Below are positions 11,441 to 18,475 of a stretch of 64,000 bases of DNA, in pieces. Under the pieces are notes generated by a model. That model did no database searches and was not told where the DNA came from. It saw nothing but the letters and a program-made list of their open reading frames with translations. Numbering within the stretch: position 1 is the first letter of the stretch; the number at the start of each line of letters is the position of its first letter. Location: NCBI RefSeq assembly GCF_001528665.1, contig NZ_BBYJ01000024.1, positions 1 through 64,000 on the forward strand. The letters run 5' to 3'. Position numbers and translations under genes: made by a program. Origin of the DNA: Microtetraspora malaysiensis. GTDB taxonomy: Bacteria; Actinomycetota; Actinomycetes; Streptosporangiales; Streptosporangiaceae.

Positions 11441-11491
11441 CGTGCGGTCAAACCGAACGTCGTAACATCCGACGATCGGTTTGACCGCACG
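11441..11491 (-). terminator. Long hairpin terminator between lsr2 and clpC
   Basis: Two 22-nt arms (11441-11462 and 11470-11491) are complementary apart from one mismatch and flank a 7-nt loop (TAACATC). The hairpin starts 13 nt past the lsr2 stop and is followed on the minus strand by a T-rich ATTCTGTTTGTACTT. It should insulate clpC from the abundant lsr2 transcript. Confidence 0.8.
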
Positions 11492-11504
11492 ATCAATAGC
11501 CCCC

Positions 11505-11849
11505 TCAGTGGGCGGAGTCGTACGCCTCGACGATCGAGGCGGCAATGCGACCACGCTCGCTGACCGGGTGGCCGTGGGCCTTCGCCCAAGCGCGGATCTC
11601 CGCGCTCTTCTCTCGGCTCATCGCACGCTGGGCACCACCCGCGACGCCACGACGGCGGCCACGGACAGGAGTCGGCTCGGCGTGCCGCGCTCCCTTGACG
11701 AAAGGCGACAGCGCCTCGCGCAGCTTCTTTGCGTTCCCATCGCTGAGATCAATCTCATAAGCCTTGCCATCAAGCGCGAAGGTGACCGTCTCATTGGCCT
11801 CGCCGCCATCGAGATCGTCGATGAGAATCACCTGCGTATGCTTGGCCAT
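11505..11849 (-). CDS. lsr2: Nucleoid-associated protein Lsr2
   Basis: 114 aa. The N-terminal dimerisation/oligomerisation domain is MAKHTQVILIDDLDGGEANETVTF. A basic linker (TPVRGRRRGV) precedes the C-terminal AT-groove-binding domain with its AT-hook-like RGR (WAKAHGHPVSERGRI). It is an H-NS analogue that silences AT-rich and horizontally acquired DNA. Start ATG 11849 has AAAGGA upstream. It sits next to clpC and near lysS, as in mycobacteria. Confidence 0.97.
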   Translation of the reverse strand: MAKHTQVILIDDLDGGEANETVTFALDGKAYEIDLSDGNAKKLREALSPFVKGARHAEPTPVRGRRRGVAGGAQRAMSREKSAEIRAWAKAHGHPVSERGRIAASIVEAYDSAH

Positions 11850-11890
11850 ACGGCAATCCTTTCGCAGAGCATTGTTTGATTCGTCAGCCA

Positions 11891-11919
11891 AACATATACC
11901 CGCTTCGGGCGGCTGACAA
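11891..11919 (-). promoter_or_regulatory. Predicted lsr2 promoter
   Basis: On the minus strand TTGTCA (11914-11919) and TATGTT (11891-11896) are separated by 17 bp, a good housekeeping-sigma promoter. Flanking TCAGCC/GGCTGA (11884-11889 and 11911-11916) make an inverted repeat across it, a possible autoregulatory site. It lies 42 nt upstream of the lsr2 ATG. Confidence 0.6.
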
Positions 11920-11938
11920 TTCAACTTTCAGCCTGCCC

Positions 11939-12082
11939 TCAGGAACTCGTGTTGTCCTTGTCACGTCGTTCCGATCCGGTACGGAGTCCGGCCGCCTCGG
12001 AACGCACCAACTTAACCACGCCGTAGACGACCGCTCCGCCGACAACTACGACGGGTATCAAGGCGGACAATACCTCTGTCAT
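11939..12082 (-). CDS. Small single-pass membrane protein
   Basis: 47 aa. After MTEV it has one hydrophobic helix (LSALIPVVVVGGAVVYGVVKLV) and then a charged cytoplasmic-type tail rich in Arg, Lys, Asp and Ser. GAGGAC precedes the ATG by 5 nt. The frame stays open upstream without a better start. No family recognised; coding status rests on the Shine-Dalgarno plus the helix-tail pattern. Confidence 0.5.
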   Translation of the reverse strand: MTEVLSALIPVVVVGGAVVYGVVKLVRSEAAGLRTGSERRDKDNTSS

Positions 12083-12298
12083 TCGTCCTCGCTCGGGCCG
12101 GGGGTGTCTTTCTCGGCACCCGGGATTTTCGGGACCTTGAGGCCGGACACCGCTCGCGGCCCTCGCGAGGTCCCAGACCTGACGATAGCCCCACGTGGCG
12201 CCAGGTGCGCCCCAGGGGGGCGGCAGTCCTGACGGAGCGAATCCATGTCTCTCCAGCCGCCTTACCGGATGCATAGAAATCGTACCCATGAATGACAA

Positions 12299-12328
12299 GT
12301 GGGGCGGTCCACCACTGGCCCGCCCCAC
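12299..12328 (-). terminator. Terminator downstream of RDD gene
   Basis: GTGGGGCGG (12299-12307) and CCGCCCCAC (12320-12328) form a 9-bp GC stem with a 12-nt loop, 36 bp beyond the stop of the minus-strand RDD gene. The T-run is weak on the minus strand. Confidence 0.55.
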
Positions 12329-12364
12329 CGTTTTGACCGGACGCCGGTCAAGTTGTTCCGGAGA

Positions 12365-12961
12365 TCAACCGGCCGCCTTCACCACCACGGTTCCGGCGAC
12401 CTTGTCGTGAAGCCCCTGGCTCAGGGGCTTGTCGACGAGGATGAACACGCCGGTCGCCAAGGCGAAAAGGCCGGCCAGGAGTCCGACGACCGGAATGCCG
12501 TAGAGCACGAGGACGCCCGGATAGGCCACCGAGCGCCTCATCACGACCGAGGAATCCAGCGGCGCGCCCCCGAGGGCGACCACCCGGATCTTCATGATCT
12601 TCTTTCCGACGGTCTGGCCGTCCTTCGAGTGCAGCACGTAATCGTAGGCCGTGTACGCACCATAGGCGATCAGGCCGGAGATGAAGGTGCTGAGAAAGGA
12701 GCCGCCGCCCCCGATCACCAGGACGGCGGTGAGAATCAGGTACACGACGCCGAAGACGATCGTGTCGATGATTCGCGCGACCAGCCGTTCCCACCATTCG
12801 GCGAGCGGGGCCGGAACGCCCGGCGGAAGGGGGGCGCCCTGTCCCGCTCCATATGCGCCCTGCGGACCCCCATAAGAACCGGGCGGAGGATAGGAGCCGG
12901 GCGGCGGAGGTGGCGGAGCCGAACCGTAGGGGTTCTGGCCGGGGGGCGGTTCCGCGGTCAT
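12365..12961 (-). CDS. RDD family membrane protein
   Basis: 198 aa. A Pro/Gly-rich cytoplasmic N-terminus (polyproline run near 20-30) leads to the RDD domain: RLVARIIDTIVF carries the name-giving Arg-Asp, followed by about three to four helices and the C-terminal KPLSQGLHDKVAGTVVV motif. Start ATG 12961 has GAGAGG upstream. The function of RDD proteins is poorly defined; some are linked to ion transport. It is a tandem paralogue of the next upstream gene (same RDD core and C-terminal motif). Confidence 0.85.
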   Translation of the reverse strand: MTAEPPPGQNPYGSAPPPPPPGSYPPPGSYGGPQGAYGAGQGAPLPPGVPAPLAEWWERLVARIIDTIVFGVVYLILTAVLVIGGGGSFLSTFISGLIAYGAYTAYDYVLHSKDGQTVGKKIMKIRVVALGGAPLDSSVVMRRSVAYPGVLVLYGIPVVGLLAGLFALATGVFILVDKPLSQGLHDKVAGTVVVKAAG

Positions 12962-13078
12962 TGGGTCACCTCTCAGTGTGCGGACTTGCGTGCCCCAAGC
13001 ATCGCACCGACGATCCCGACTGTTACCGCTTTTCTGCCGCCTTTTCGACACACTTCCGATCCCCGCCCCGATCCTAAG

Positions 13079-13116
13079 AAAACGGGACCGATGGCCCGTT
13101 CCATCGGTCCCGTTTT
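13079..13116 (-). terminator. Perfect 16-bp hairpin terminator
   Basis: Arms 13079-13094 and 13101-13116 (AAAACGGGACCGATGG and its exact complement) flank a 6-nt loop. Read on the minus strand the hairpin ends in TTTTCTTAGG, an intrinsic terminator for the Q-rich RDD gene that ends at 13139. Confidence 0.85.
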
Positions 13117-13138
13117 CCCGGAGTTTCCCGGGATCGGG

Positions 13139-14527
13139 CTACTTGATCTTTACGACTACCGTGCCGGCCGCCTTGTCGTGCAGCGCCTGCTGCAACGGCC
13201 GGTCCCAGAGCTGCCAGAGGACATTGATCAGCGAGAAGATGTTCAGGATCCAGCCGACGATCGGGATCCACCTGAGGAACTGCGGTCCGTAAAGGACGCC
13301 GGCGCGCTTGAGGGCCACGTCCGTCGGAAGGCCGCCGGGCGGGAGGGAGCCGCCGACGGGGACGACCTTGATGCCCATGGCGATCTTGCCGACGGTCTGC
13401 CCGCGCTGCTTGAGCAGCAGGAACTCATATCCGCTCATCACCACGGCGGAGAGGAGCACGGTGAGCAGGCCCGCCAGGAAGACGCCGCCTCCGGCGCTGA
13501 AGGCGCCCGTCCGCTCGTCGAAGCTGGGCGCGGTGACGATGATCATCGTGATCACCACCGAGATGATGCCGTACGGGATACCGATGATCACGCCGTCGAT
13601 GAGGCGGGCCACGAGGCGCTGCCACCACTCGGCGAGCGGGGCGGGGGCGCCGGTCGGGACCGCGCCGGCCGGCGCGCCGTACGGCTGGCCGTAACCGGGC
13701 TGGCCGTACCCCTGCTGGGGATAGGCCTGGCCGTAGCCCTGCTGGGGCTGCTGGCCGTAGCCCTGCTGACCGTAGTCGGGCTGCTGGGCATAACCCTGCT
13801 GCTGGCCGTACCCCTGCTGGCCGTAGTCGGGCTGACCGTAGCCCTGCTGGGGCTGCTGGCCGCCGTAACCCTGCTGGGGCTGCTGACCGTATGCCTGCTG
13901 CTCCTGGCCATAGCCCTGCTGGGGCTGCTGACCGTACGTCTGCTGCTCCTGGCCATAGCCCTGCTGAGGCTGCTGCTGCGGGTAGCCGGGCTGCTGCCCG
14001 TACCCCTGGGGCTGCCCGAAGGCGCCGGTACCGGCCTGCTGGCCCTGCCCCTGCTGGCCGTACCCCTGCTGGCCGTAGTCGGACTGACCGTAGCCCTGCT
14101 GGGGCTGCTGGCCGCCGTAACCCTGCTGGGGCTGCTGGCCGTAGCCCTGCTGCGGCTGCTGACCGTACGCCTGCTGCTCCTGGCCATAGCCCTGCTGAGG
14201 CTGCTGACCGTAGGGCGCGGGCTGGCCGAAGGCGCCCGTGCCGTAGGGCTGCTGCTGGCCGTAGCCCTGCTGGGGCTGCTGGGGCTGCTGGCCGTAGCCC
14301 TGCTGGGGCTGGCCGTATACCTGCTGGTCGTGCTGCTGGCCGTACCCGTATGCCTGCTGCGGACCGGTCGGCTGGGCGGGGTTCTGGGACGTGTTGCGAT
14401 AGGTGACGACCGTCATGTCAGGGTCGTGCTGCTGGCTGGGGTTGCCCGTACCCTGCTCACGGTCCGAAGGCGGCGGTGGGGTGCCGTCCGGCGCGTCGTG
14501 GGGGTACGGCGGCTGTCCGGAGCTCAC
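13139..14527 (-). CDS. RDD family membrane protein with long Q/G/Y-rich prion-like N-terminus
   Basis: 462 aa from GTG 14527, chosen for GAGGTGAAACG before it. Residues about 57-285 are almost only Gln, Gly, Tyr and Pro in repeats such as [11 protein letters not shown], with rare Glu, Asp, Ala, Ser or Thr. Residues 295-462 form the RDD domain ([17 protein letters not shown], then three to four helices and a terminal [16 protein letters not shown]). TGTGAFGQP occurs twice and the [17 protein letters not shown] module is repeated, so the tract grew by segmental duplication. The composition resembles phase-separating low-complexity domains, here tethered to a membrane domain. Function unknown. 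Confidence 0.88.
   Translation of the reverse strand: MSSGQPPYPHDAPDGTPPPPSDREQGTGNPSQQHDPDMTVVTYRNTSQNPAQPTGPQQAYGYGQQHDQQVYGQPQQGYGQQPQQPQQGYGQQQPYGTGAFGQPAPYGQQPQQGYGQEQQAYGQQPQQGYGQQPQQGYGGQQPQQGYGQSDYGQQGYGQQGQGQQAGTGAFGQPQGYGQQPGYPQQQPQQGYGQEQQTYGQQPQQGYGQEQQAYGQQPQQGYGGQQPQQGYGQPDYGQQGYGQQQGYAQQPDYGQQGYGQQPQQGYGQAYPQQGYGQPGYGQPYGAPAGAVPTGAPAPLAEWWQRLVARLIDGVIIGIPYGIISVVITMIIVTAPSFDERTGAFSAGGGVFLAGLLTVLLSAVVMSGYEFLLLKQRGQTVGKIAMGIKVVPVGGSLPPGGLPTDVALKRAGVLYGPQFLRWIPIVGWILNIFSLINVLWQLWDRPLQQALHDKAAGTVVVKIK
13673..14359 (-). repeat. DNA-level tandem repeat encoding the Q/G/Y tract
   Basis: On the plus strand this is an imperfect array of CCCTGCTGGGGCTGCTGGCC-like units of variable spacing. 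It is entirely within one open frame, so it is a coding repeat rather than a CRISPR array. Unit turnover is visible as near-identical blocks around 13800-13900 and 14050-14150. Confidence 0.85.
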
Positions 14528-14637
14528 CGTTTCACCTCGTTTCGGGTTCGCATGCACAATCGTCATGCGCATGCCGATATGGCCAAAGTAGCGACAGGAA
14601 TGTCAACAGTCACCTTTCCCGTCAGTCACCACAATGG

Positions 14638-15204
14638 TCAGGATCGTGGGTGGAGATGCAGCAACATGCGCGTATTACCCAACGTGTTGGGTTTGACGTG
14701 TTCGAGATCGAGGAACTCGGCCACCCCCTCGTCGTAGGAAGCGAGAAGCTCGGCGTACACCTCCGGGGACACCGGAGTCCCGTGAATGGGCGCGAACCCA
14801 TGCCTTCCGAAGAAGGCCACCTCGAAGGTCAGGCAGAAGACCCGGCGCACGCCCAGCTCGCGGGCCGCGTCGATGAGCGCGGCGACGATCCGGTGGCCCA
14901 CGCCCATGCCGCGTACGCCGGGATCGACCGCCACCGTGCGAATCTCGGCCAGATCCTCCCAGAGCACGTGCAGCGCCCCGCAGCCGACCACCACGCCGTC
15001 GAGCTCGGCCACCCAGAACTCCTGGACGTCCTCGTAGAGGGTGACCGTGGTCTTCTTCAGCAGCCGCGGCCCGACGCCGGAGTACTCGTCGACGAGACAG
15101 CGGATGGCACGGACGTCGAGGGTCCTGGCCCGGCGCACCCGCACATCCCGGGGCGCGCGTTGGCCGCTCTCGGCGTCCGCGGACCGGCCCGCAACCTGCT
15201 CCAT
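14638..15204 (-). CDS. argA: Amino-acid N-acetyltransferase, ArgA-like (GNAT)
   Basis: 188 aa. The GNAT fold has the acetyl-CoA loop VDPGVRGMGVGHRIVAALI (about 115-133) and the Rv2747-like segments VRRARTLDVRAIRCLVDEYSG and FGRHGFAPIHGTPVSPEVY. The mycobacterial homologue is a stand-alone N-acetylglutamate synthase, first step of arginine synthesis. No arg genes are nearby, which is usual for this family. No Shine-Dalgarno; TAGGCT (15213-15218) lies 8 nt before the ATG. The symbol is based on family resemblance only. Confidence 0.8.
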   Translation of the reverse strand: MEQVAGRSADAESGQRAPRDVRVRRARTLDVRAIRCLVDEYSGVGPRLLKKTTVTLYEDVQEFWVAELDGVVVGCGALHVLWEDLAEIRTVAVDPGVRGMGVGHRIVAALIDAARELGVRRVFCLTFEVAFFGRHGFAPIHGTPVSPEVYAELLASYDEGVAEFLDLEHVKPNTLGNTRMLLHLHPRS

Positions 15205-15524
15205 GAACGGCCAGCCTAGTCGGCGAGCGGGCGACGTGAGCGCGCGAAGAGGGCCCGCATGCGGGGAGGTGGAGTATCGGTCATGCCCAAACCTCGGAGG
15301 CTTCCGGATCACCTCACGGCCTGTATCCGTTCGCGCACGTTCCGCTCTCCATCAATCCGCGTTCCGGAAATTTCCCCTTTAGGAAAGGCGGAGAGCGCGG
15401 TGACCTGCCGCGAAGACGGCGCCGACCTGGTCAACGCCGAGTAACGGCCGTTTGGTCCCTCTACCACATGTAACCCGACCGTGATCGTTCGGTTGTGGAA
15501 CCTAGACGGAATCCGGAGTTCTGG
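15205..15524. other. Gene-free upstream region between argA and the riboswitch promoter
   Basis: About 320 bp between divergent transcription units. Short open frames here have no ribosome-binding site or coding character. The only element recognised is the argA -10-like TAGGCT at its left edge. Confidence 0.5.
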
Positions 15525-15553
15525 TTGAGCAGGAACCCCGGGTGCACTAGTGT
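15525..15553 (+). promoter_or_regulatory. Predicted promoter of the riboswitch-NlpC transcript
   Basis: TTGAGC (15525-15530), a 17-bp spacer and TAGTGT (15548-15553). Transcription would start near 15560, about 35 nt ahead of the conserved riboswitch. Confidence 0.55.
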
Positions 15554-15593
15554 CCACCGACGATGCCGGTAATCGTGAAAGGCGCGACGACCG

Positions 15594-15740
15594 GACCGCC
15601 GAATCCCCTGGCGCCCATGCCGAGGGGAGCCGGGGAACCAACTGCGAAGATCCGGGGTCGCCCCCGGGTCGTCACGGGGTGAATCCGAAAGGTAGGGCTA
15701 CTCCGGCCCGAACCCGACAGCTAACCCGGTAGGCGGCCAG
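15594..15740 (+). ncRNA. c-di-AMP riboswitch (ydaO/yuaA class)
   Basis: The conserved blocks of this class occur in order: GCCGAATCC, GGAGCCGGGGAACCAA, GGGGTGAATCC, AGGTAGGGCTACTCC, CCGAACCCGACAGCTAACCC and GGTAGGC. This is the classical actinobacterial form found ahead of resuscitation-factor and NlpC/P60 wall hydrolase genes, where c-di-AMP binding turns expression off. The aptamer ends about 85 nt before the GTG of the NlpC/P60 gene; GC-rich sequence between them (15741-15800) could form the expression platform hairpin. Boundaries are approximate. Confidence 0.93.
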
Positions 15741-15824
15741 AGTGCCGGGCAGACGCAGCCGTCTCCTCCGGGAGCCACGCGGCGCGGAATCCCCCTGCCG
15801 GGCACGCGTAGGAGAGGAGCTTTG

Positions 15825-16874
15825 GTGCGCATCTCTGGAGGACGATCGGCGGGCAGACACGCCCGCGAGCGACGGCGCCGCCTCCGGTCTTCCGCCGGCG
15901 GCCCGATCCGCAGGGCCGCGTTCCTCGGCGTCACCCTCATCGCGATGACCTTCGCCGTCCCCGCGGTGTCCGCGACGGCCGACCCCAAGCCCAGCCTCAA
16001 GGAACTGACCGCCGAGGTCGAGCGGCTCTACGACGAGATCGAGACCCTCACCGAGCAGTACAACGGCGCCCGGGTCAAGCTCAAGGAGGCCGAGCGGTCC
16101 GCCGAGCTCGCGAAGAAGACCCTGGCCAAGAGCGAGGTCGAGCTGGAGACCCGGCGCAGGACGGCCAGCCTGCTCGCCCAGAACACCTACATGACCGGCG
16201 GCCTCGGCTCCGCGTTGGCGCTGTTCGGCTCGGACAACCCGGAGTCCTACCTCGACCGGGCGTCCACGACGTACGCGCTCCAGATGCAGCAGGGCGAGGA
16301 GGTCGCCCAGGTCGCCAAGGCGATGGAGGCGGCCGCGCGGGCCAGGACCAGCGCCAAGGCGCGGCAGAAGGAAGTGAAGGACCTGCTCTCCGGCATCGCC
16401 GGGCAGACCGACAAGATCCGCAAGCTGGTCAAGAAGTCCGAGAGCAACCTCTACAGCAAGGTCGCGGGGAGCGTCGGCAGGGGCAGCTCCGCCAGGCGGC
16501 TGGACTTCCCCATCATCGGCAACGGCAAGGCCGCCGAGGCGGCGCGCTGGGCCCTCACCCAGCAGCTCAAGCCGTACGTGTGGGGCGCCGACGGCCCGAG
16601 CTCCTTCGACTGCTCCGGGCTGGTCCTGGCGGCCTACCAGAGGGTCGGCATCAGCCTCCCCCACTACACCGGCTCGCAATGGTCGTCCGGCACGCACGTC
16701 TCCGTGAAGGACATGCGCCCCGGTGACCTGGTCTTCTTCTACCAGGACCTGCACCACGTGGGCATCTACATCGGCGGCGGCTACATGGTCCACGCGCCAC
16801 GCACGGGCGACGTGGTCCGCATCGCCCCCCTGGCCAACCGGCCCATCGTCGGCGTCGTACGGATCGCGGACTAG
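15825..16874 (+). CDS. Secreted NlpC/P60 peptidoglycan endopeptidase
   Basis: 349 aa. Start GTG 15825 has GGAGAGGAG upstream. A long basic n-region and signal peptide (AAFLGVTLIAMTFAVPAVSA) end near residue 50. A coiled-coil region (about 55-220, SLKELTAEVERLYDEIETL onward) is followed by the NlpC/P60 domain with catalytic Cys in SSFDCSGLV and His in HHVGIYIGGG plus HAPRTGD. It cleaves D-Glu-mDAP bonds in stem peptides, like RipA/RipB. Control by the c-di-AMP riboswitch links wall cleavage to DisA signalling. Confidence 0.95.
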   Translation: MRISGGRSAGRHARERRRRLRSSAGGPIRRAAFLGVTLIAMTFAVPAVSATADPKPSLKELTAEVERLYDEIETLTEQYNGARVKLKEAERSAELAKKTLAKSEVELETRRRTASLLAQNTYMTGGLGSALALFGSDNPESYLDRASTTYALQMQQGEEVAQVAKAMEAAARARTSAKARQKEVKDLLSGIAGQTDKIRKLVKKSESNLYSKVAGSVGRGSSARRLDFPIIGNGKAAEAARWALTQQLKPYVWGADGPSSFDCSGLVLAAYQRVGISLPHYTGSQWSSGTHVSVKDMRPGDLVFFYQDLHHVGIYIGGGYMVHAPRTGDVVRIAPLANRPIVGVVRIAD

Positions 16875-16935
16875 AGCGGCCCAGAGCGGACCAGAGCAGC
16901 GGGCCGGAACCGGCCGCAGCGCGCACTCACGTGGC

Positions 16936-16965
16936 AGCCCCTGATCGAGCAGAGGATCAGGGGCT
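16936..16965 (+). terminator. Terminator of the NlpC/P60 gene
   Basis: AGCCCCTGATC (16936-16946) and GATCAGGGGCT (16955-16965) form a perfect 11-bp stem with an 8-nt loop, followed by GACGCGTTTCC. It may serve both this gene and the convergent LuxR-type gene. Confidence 0.75.
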
Positions 16966-16988
16966 GACGCGTTTCCGGGGTCCGGTGG

Positions 16989-17237
16989 TCAGATCAGGCG
17001 GCGCCTTGCCGCCCACGCGACCGCCTCGATGGCGGTCGCGACGCCGAGCCGATCGCAGATGCCCCGCAGCCGCCGCCGCACGGTGCGCCCGCTCACGTCG
17101 AGGCGGCGGCCCACCTTGTCCACGGTGCCGCCCTTGGCCAGCTCGGCCAGCAGCCTGAGGTCGTCGTCGCTGAGACCGGCGCGTTCGCTTTCCGGCCCGG
17201 GGCTCTCGCCACGGGAAACCACATCGGAAAGCGGCAT
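16989..17237 (-). CDS. Small LuxR-type helix-turn-helix protein
   Basis: 82 aa. Only a GerE/LuxR-like DNA-binding domain is present: LSDDDLRLLAELAKGGTVDK, then RLDVSGRTVRRRLRGICDRLG. It has no receiver or ligand domain, so it is a single-domain regulator. GGGGGAGG lies 9 nt before the ATG. Convergent with the NlpC/P60 gene; target unknown. Confidence 0.78.
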   Translation of the reverse strand: MPLSDVVSRGESPGPESERAGLSDDDLRLLAELAKGGTVDKVGRRLDVSGRTVRRRLRGICDRLGVATAIEAVAWAARRRLI

Positions 17238-17440
17238 CGTCAGCCCTCCCCCACAAGGATCGAATATCGGCTCGCCTTCGGAAGGTAAACACTTTGTTCA
17301 AAAATCGTCAAGTTCGGACCCTCATTGGTCATTGACAGTCCGTACGGCATAGCAGACGGTCGCCGCGGTTTACCCACCGCCTTTATCCCAGCATTTCCCG
17401 GCACGCGGGTAAACGCCATACGCGGCGGGACCGAAAGGAC

Positions 17441-17839
17441 TCAGAGATCGGCGTCATAGGCGGCGCGGGCCGCCTCGACCTCCTCCATGTGGATCTCAGC
17501 CCACTCTTTGACGGCGTACATCAACGGCATGAGGGTCCAGCCGAGCGGGGTCAGCCCGTAGTCCACCCGGACGGGCACGGTCGGGGTGACCCTCCGGGAG
17601 ACCAGGCCGTCACGCTCCAACGTGCGCAGTGTCTGCGTGAGCATCTTCTGGCTCACCCCCGCTATGGTCCTCGCGAGATCGCTGTATCGCTGGGGCCCGT
17701 CGGCGAGGGCGCTGAGCACGAGGCTGACCCACTTGTCGCTGAGGCGGTCGAGAAGCTGGCGCGAGGGGCAGGACGCGACGTACGCGTCGTACTCGCGCTT
17801 GGCCTCCTGGCGCCGCTGAGCCTCCGAGAATGTCGCCAT
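17441..17839 (-). CDS. HxlR family transcriptional regulator
   Basis: 132 aa from ATG 17839 (AAGGAG upstream). HxlR winged-helix features: a single N-terminal Cys (YVASCPSRQLLDRLSDKWV), RYSDLARTIAGVSQKMLTQTL recognition helices, RRVTPTVPVRVDYGLTPLG wing and a C-terminal dimer helix. The Cys suggests quinone or aldehyde sensing as in QorR/HypR. It is divergent from a quinone-oxidoreductase-like gene, its probable target. AGAGTAACTCT (17891-17901) between them is palindromic and a candidate operator. Confidence 0.88.
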   Translation of the reverse strand: MATFSEAQRRQEAKREYDAYVASCPSRQLLDRLSDKWVSLVLSALADGPQRYSDLARTIAGVSQKMLTQTLRTLERDGLVSRRVTPTVPVRVDYGLTPLGWTLMPLMYAVKEWAEIHMEEVEAARAAYDADL

Positions 17840-17942
17840 TTGCGCTCCTTGAGGTGGGTTACACACTTCCAGGTGCCTTCTTACCGAAAGAGAGTAACTC
17901 TTCATAGGTTGTGCAACACACTCTCTGGATCAAGGAGGAGAC

Positions 17943-18461
17943 ATGCGCGCTCTCACCGCACACTCAGGCACCCTCGAGATCGTCGAGGCGCCCACCCCGG
18001 AGCCCGGCCGGGGCCAGGTCCGGATCAGGATGGAGGCCGCGACCGTCAATCCGGTCGACCTGGCGACCCGCGACGGCCCTCTCGCGGCCTTCTACGGCTC
18101 GCGCGAGCGGGTCGGTCTCGGTTGGGACGTGGCCGGCACGATCGACGAGATCGGGCCCGGCGTCACGAACTTCGAGCTCGGCGAGATGGTGATCGGCGTC
18201 TCGGAACTCGAGGCGGTGCGCGGCGGGGGCGCGTTCGCGGCCGTCGTGGGCGGCACGGCCCCCACGCCGCTGCGCGGCACACATGTCGCCAACGTGTGGA
18301 TCAGGGCCGACGGCGCCGGGCTTGCCGAGTTGGCGGCTCTCGCGGAGGCGGGCCGCCTGAACCTGCGGGTCGCCGGCACCCATCCCCTCGGCGAGGCGGC
18401 GACGGCCTACGGGCGCGTGGCCGACGGCGGCGTGCGCGGCCGCGTCGTGCTGGTCCCCTGA
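17943..18461 (+). pseudogene. Zinc-type alcohol dehydrogenase/quinone oxidoreductase with internal in-frame deletion
   Basis: 172 aa against about 300 for the family. Residues 1-85 match the N-terminal GroES-like half (VNPVDLATRDG, GWDVAGTIDEIGPGV, GEMVIGVS). Residues from about 86 match the extreme C-terminal half (AVRGGGAFAAVVGG, LAEAGRLNLRVAGTHPLGEAATAYGRV). The Rossmann NADPH-binding core of about 130-140 residues, including the usual GxGxxG, is missing without breaking the frame. The Shine-Dalgarno AAGGAGG is intact. Likely inactive, though possibly still translated. Adjacent to its HxlR regulator. Confidence 0.75.
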
Positions 18462-18475
18462 CCTGCCCTCTCCGC

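Noticed and set aside
13673-14359. CRISPR-like repetitive DNA
   Set aside because: Repeat units vary in length, have no unique spacers and keep one coding frame for the Q/G/Y tract.
12299-14737. Plus-strand frame rich in Leu/Ala/Val opposite the two RDD genes
   Set aside because: Translation of the antisense Q/G/Y repeat gives a hydrophobic repeat that mimics a membrane protein. The minus frame has the RDD domain, start site and terminator.
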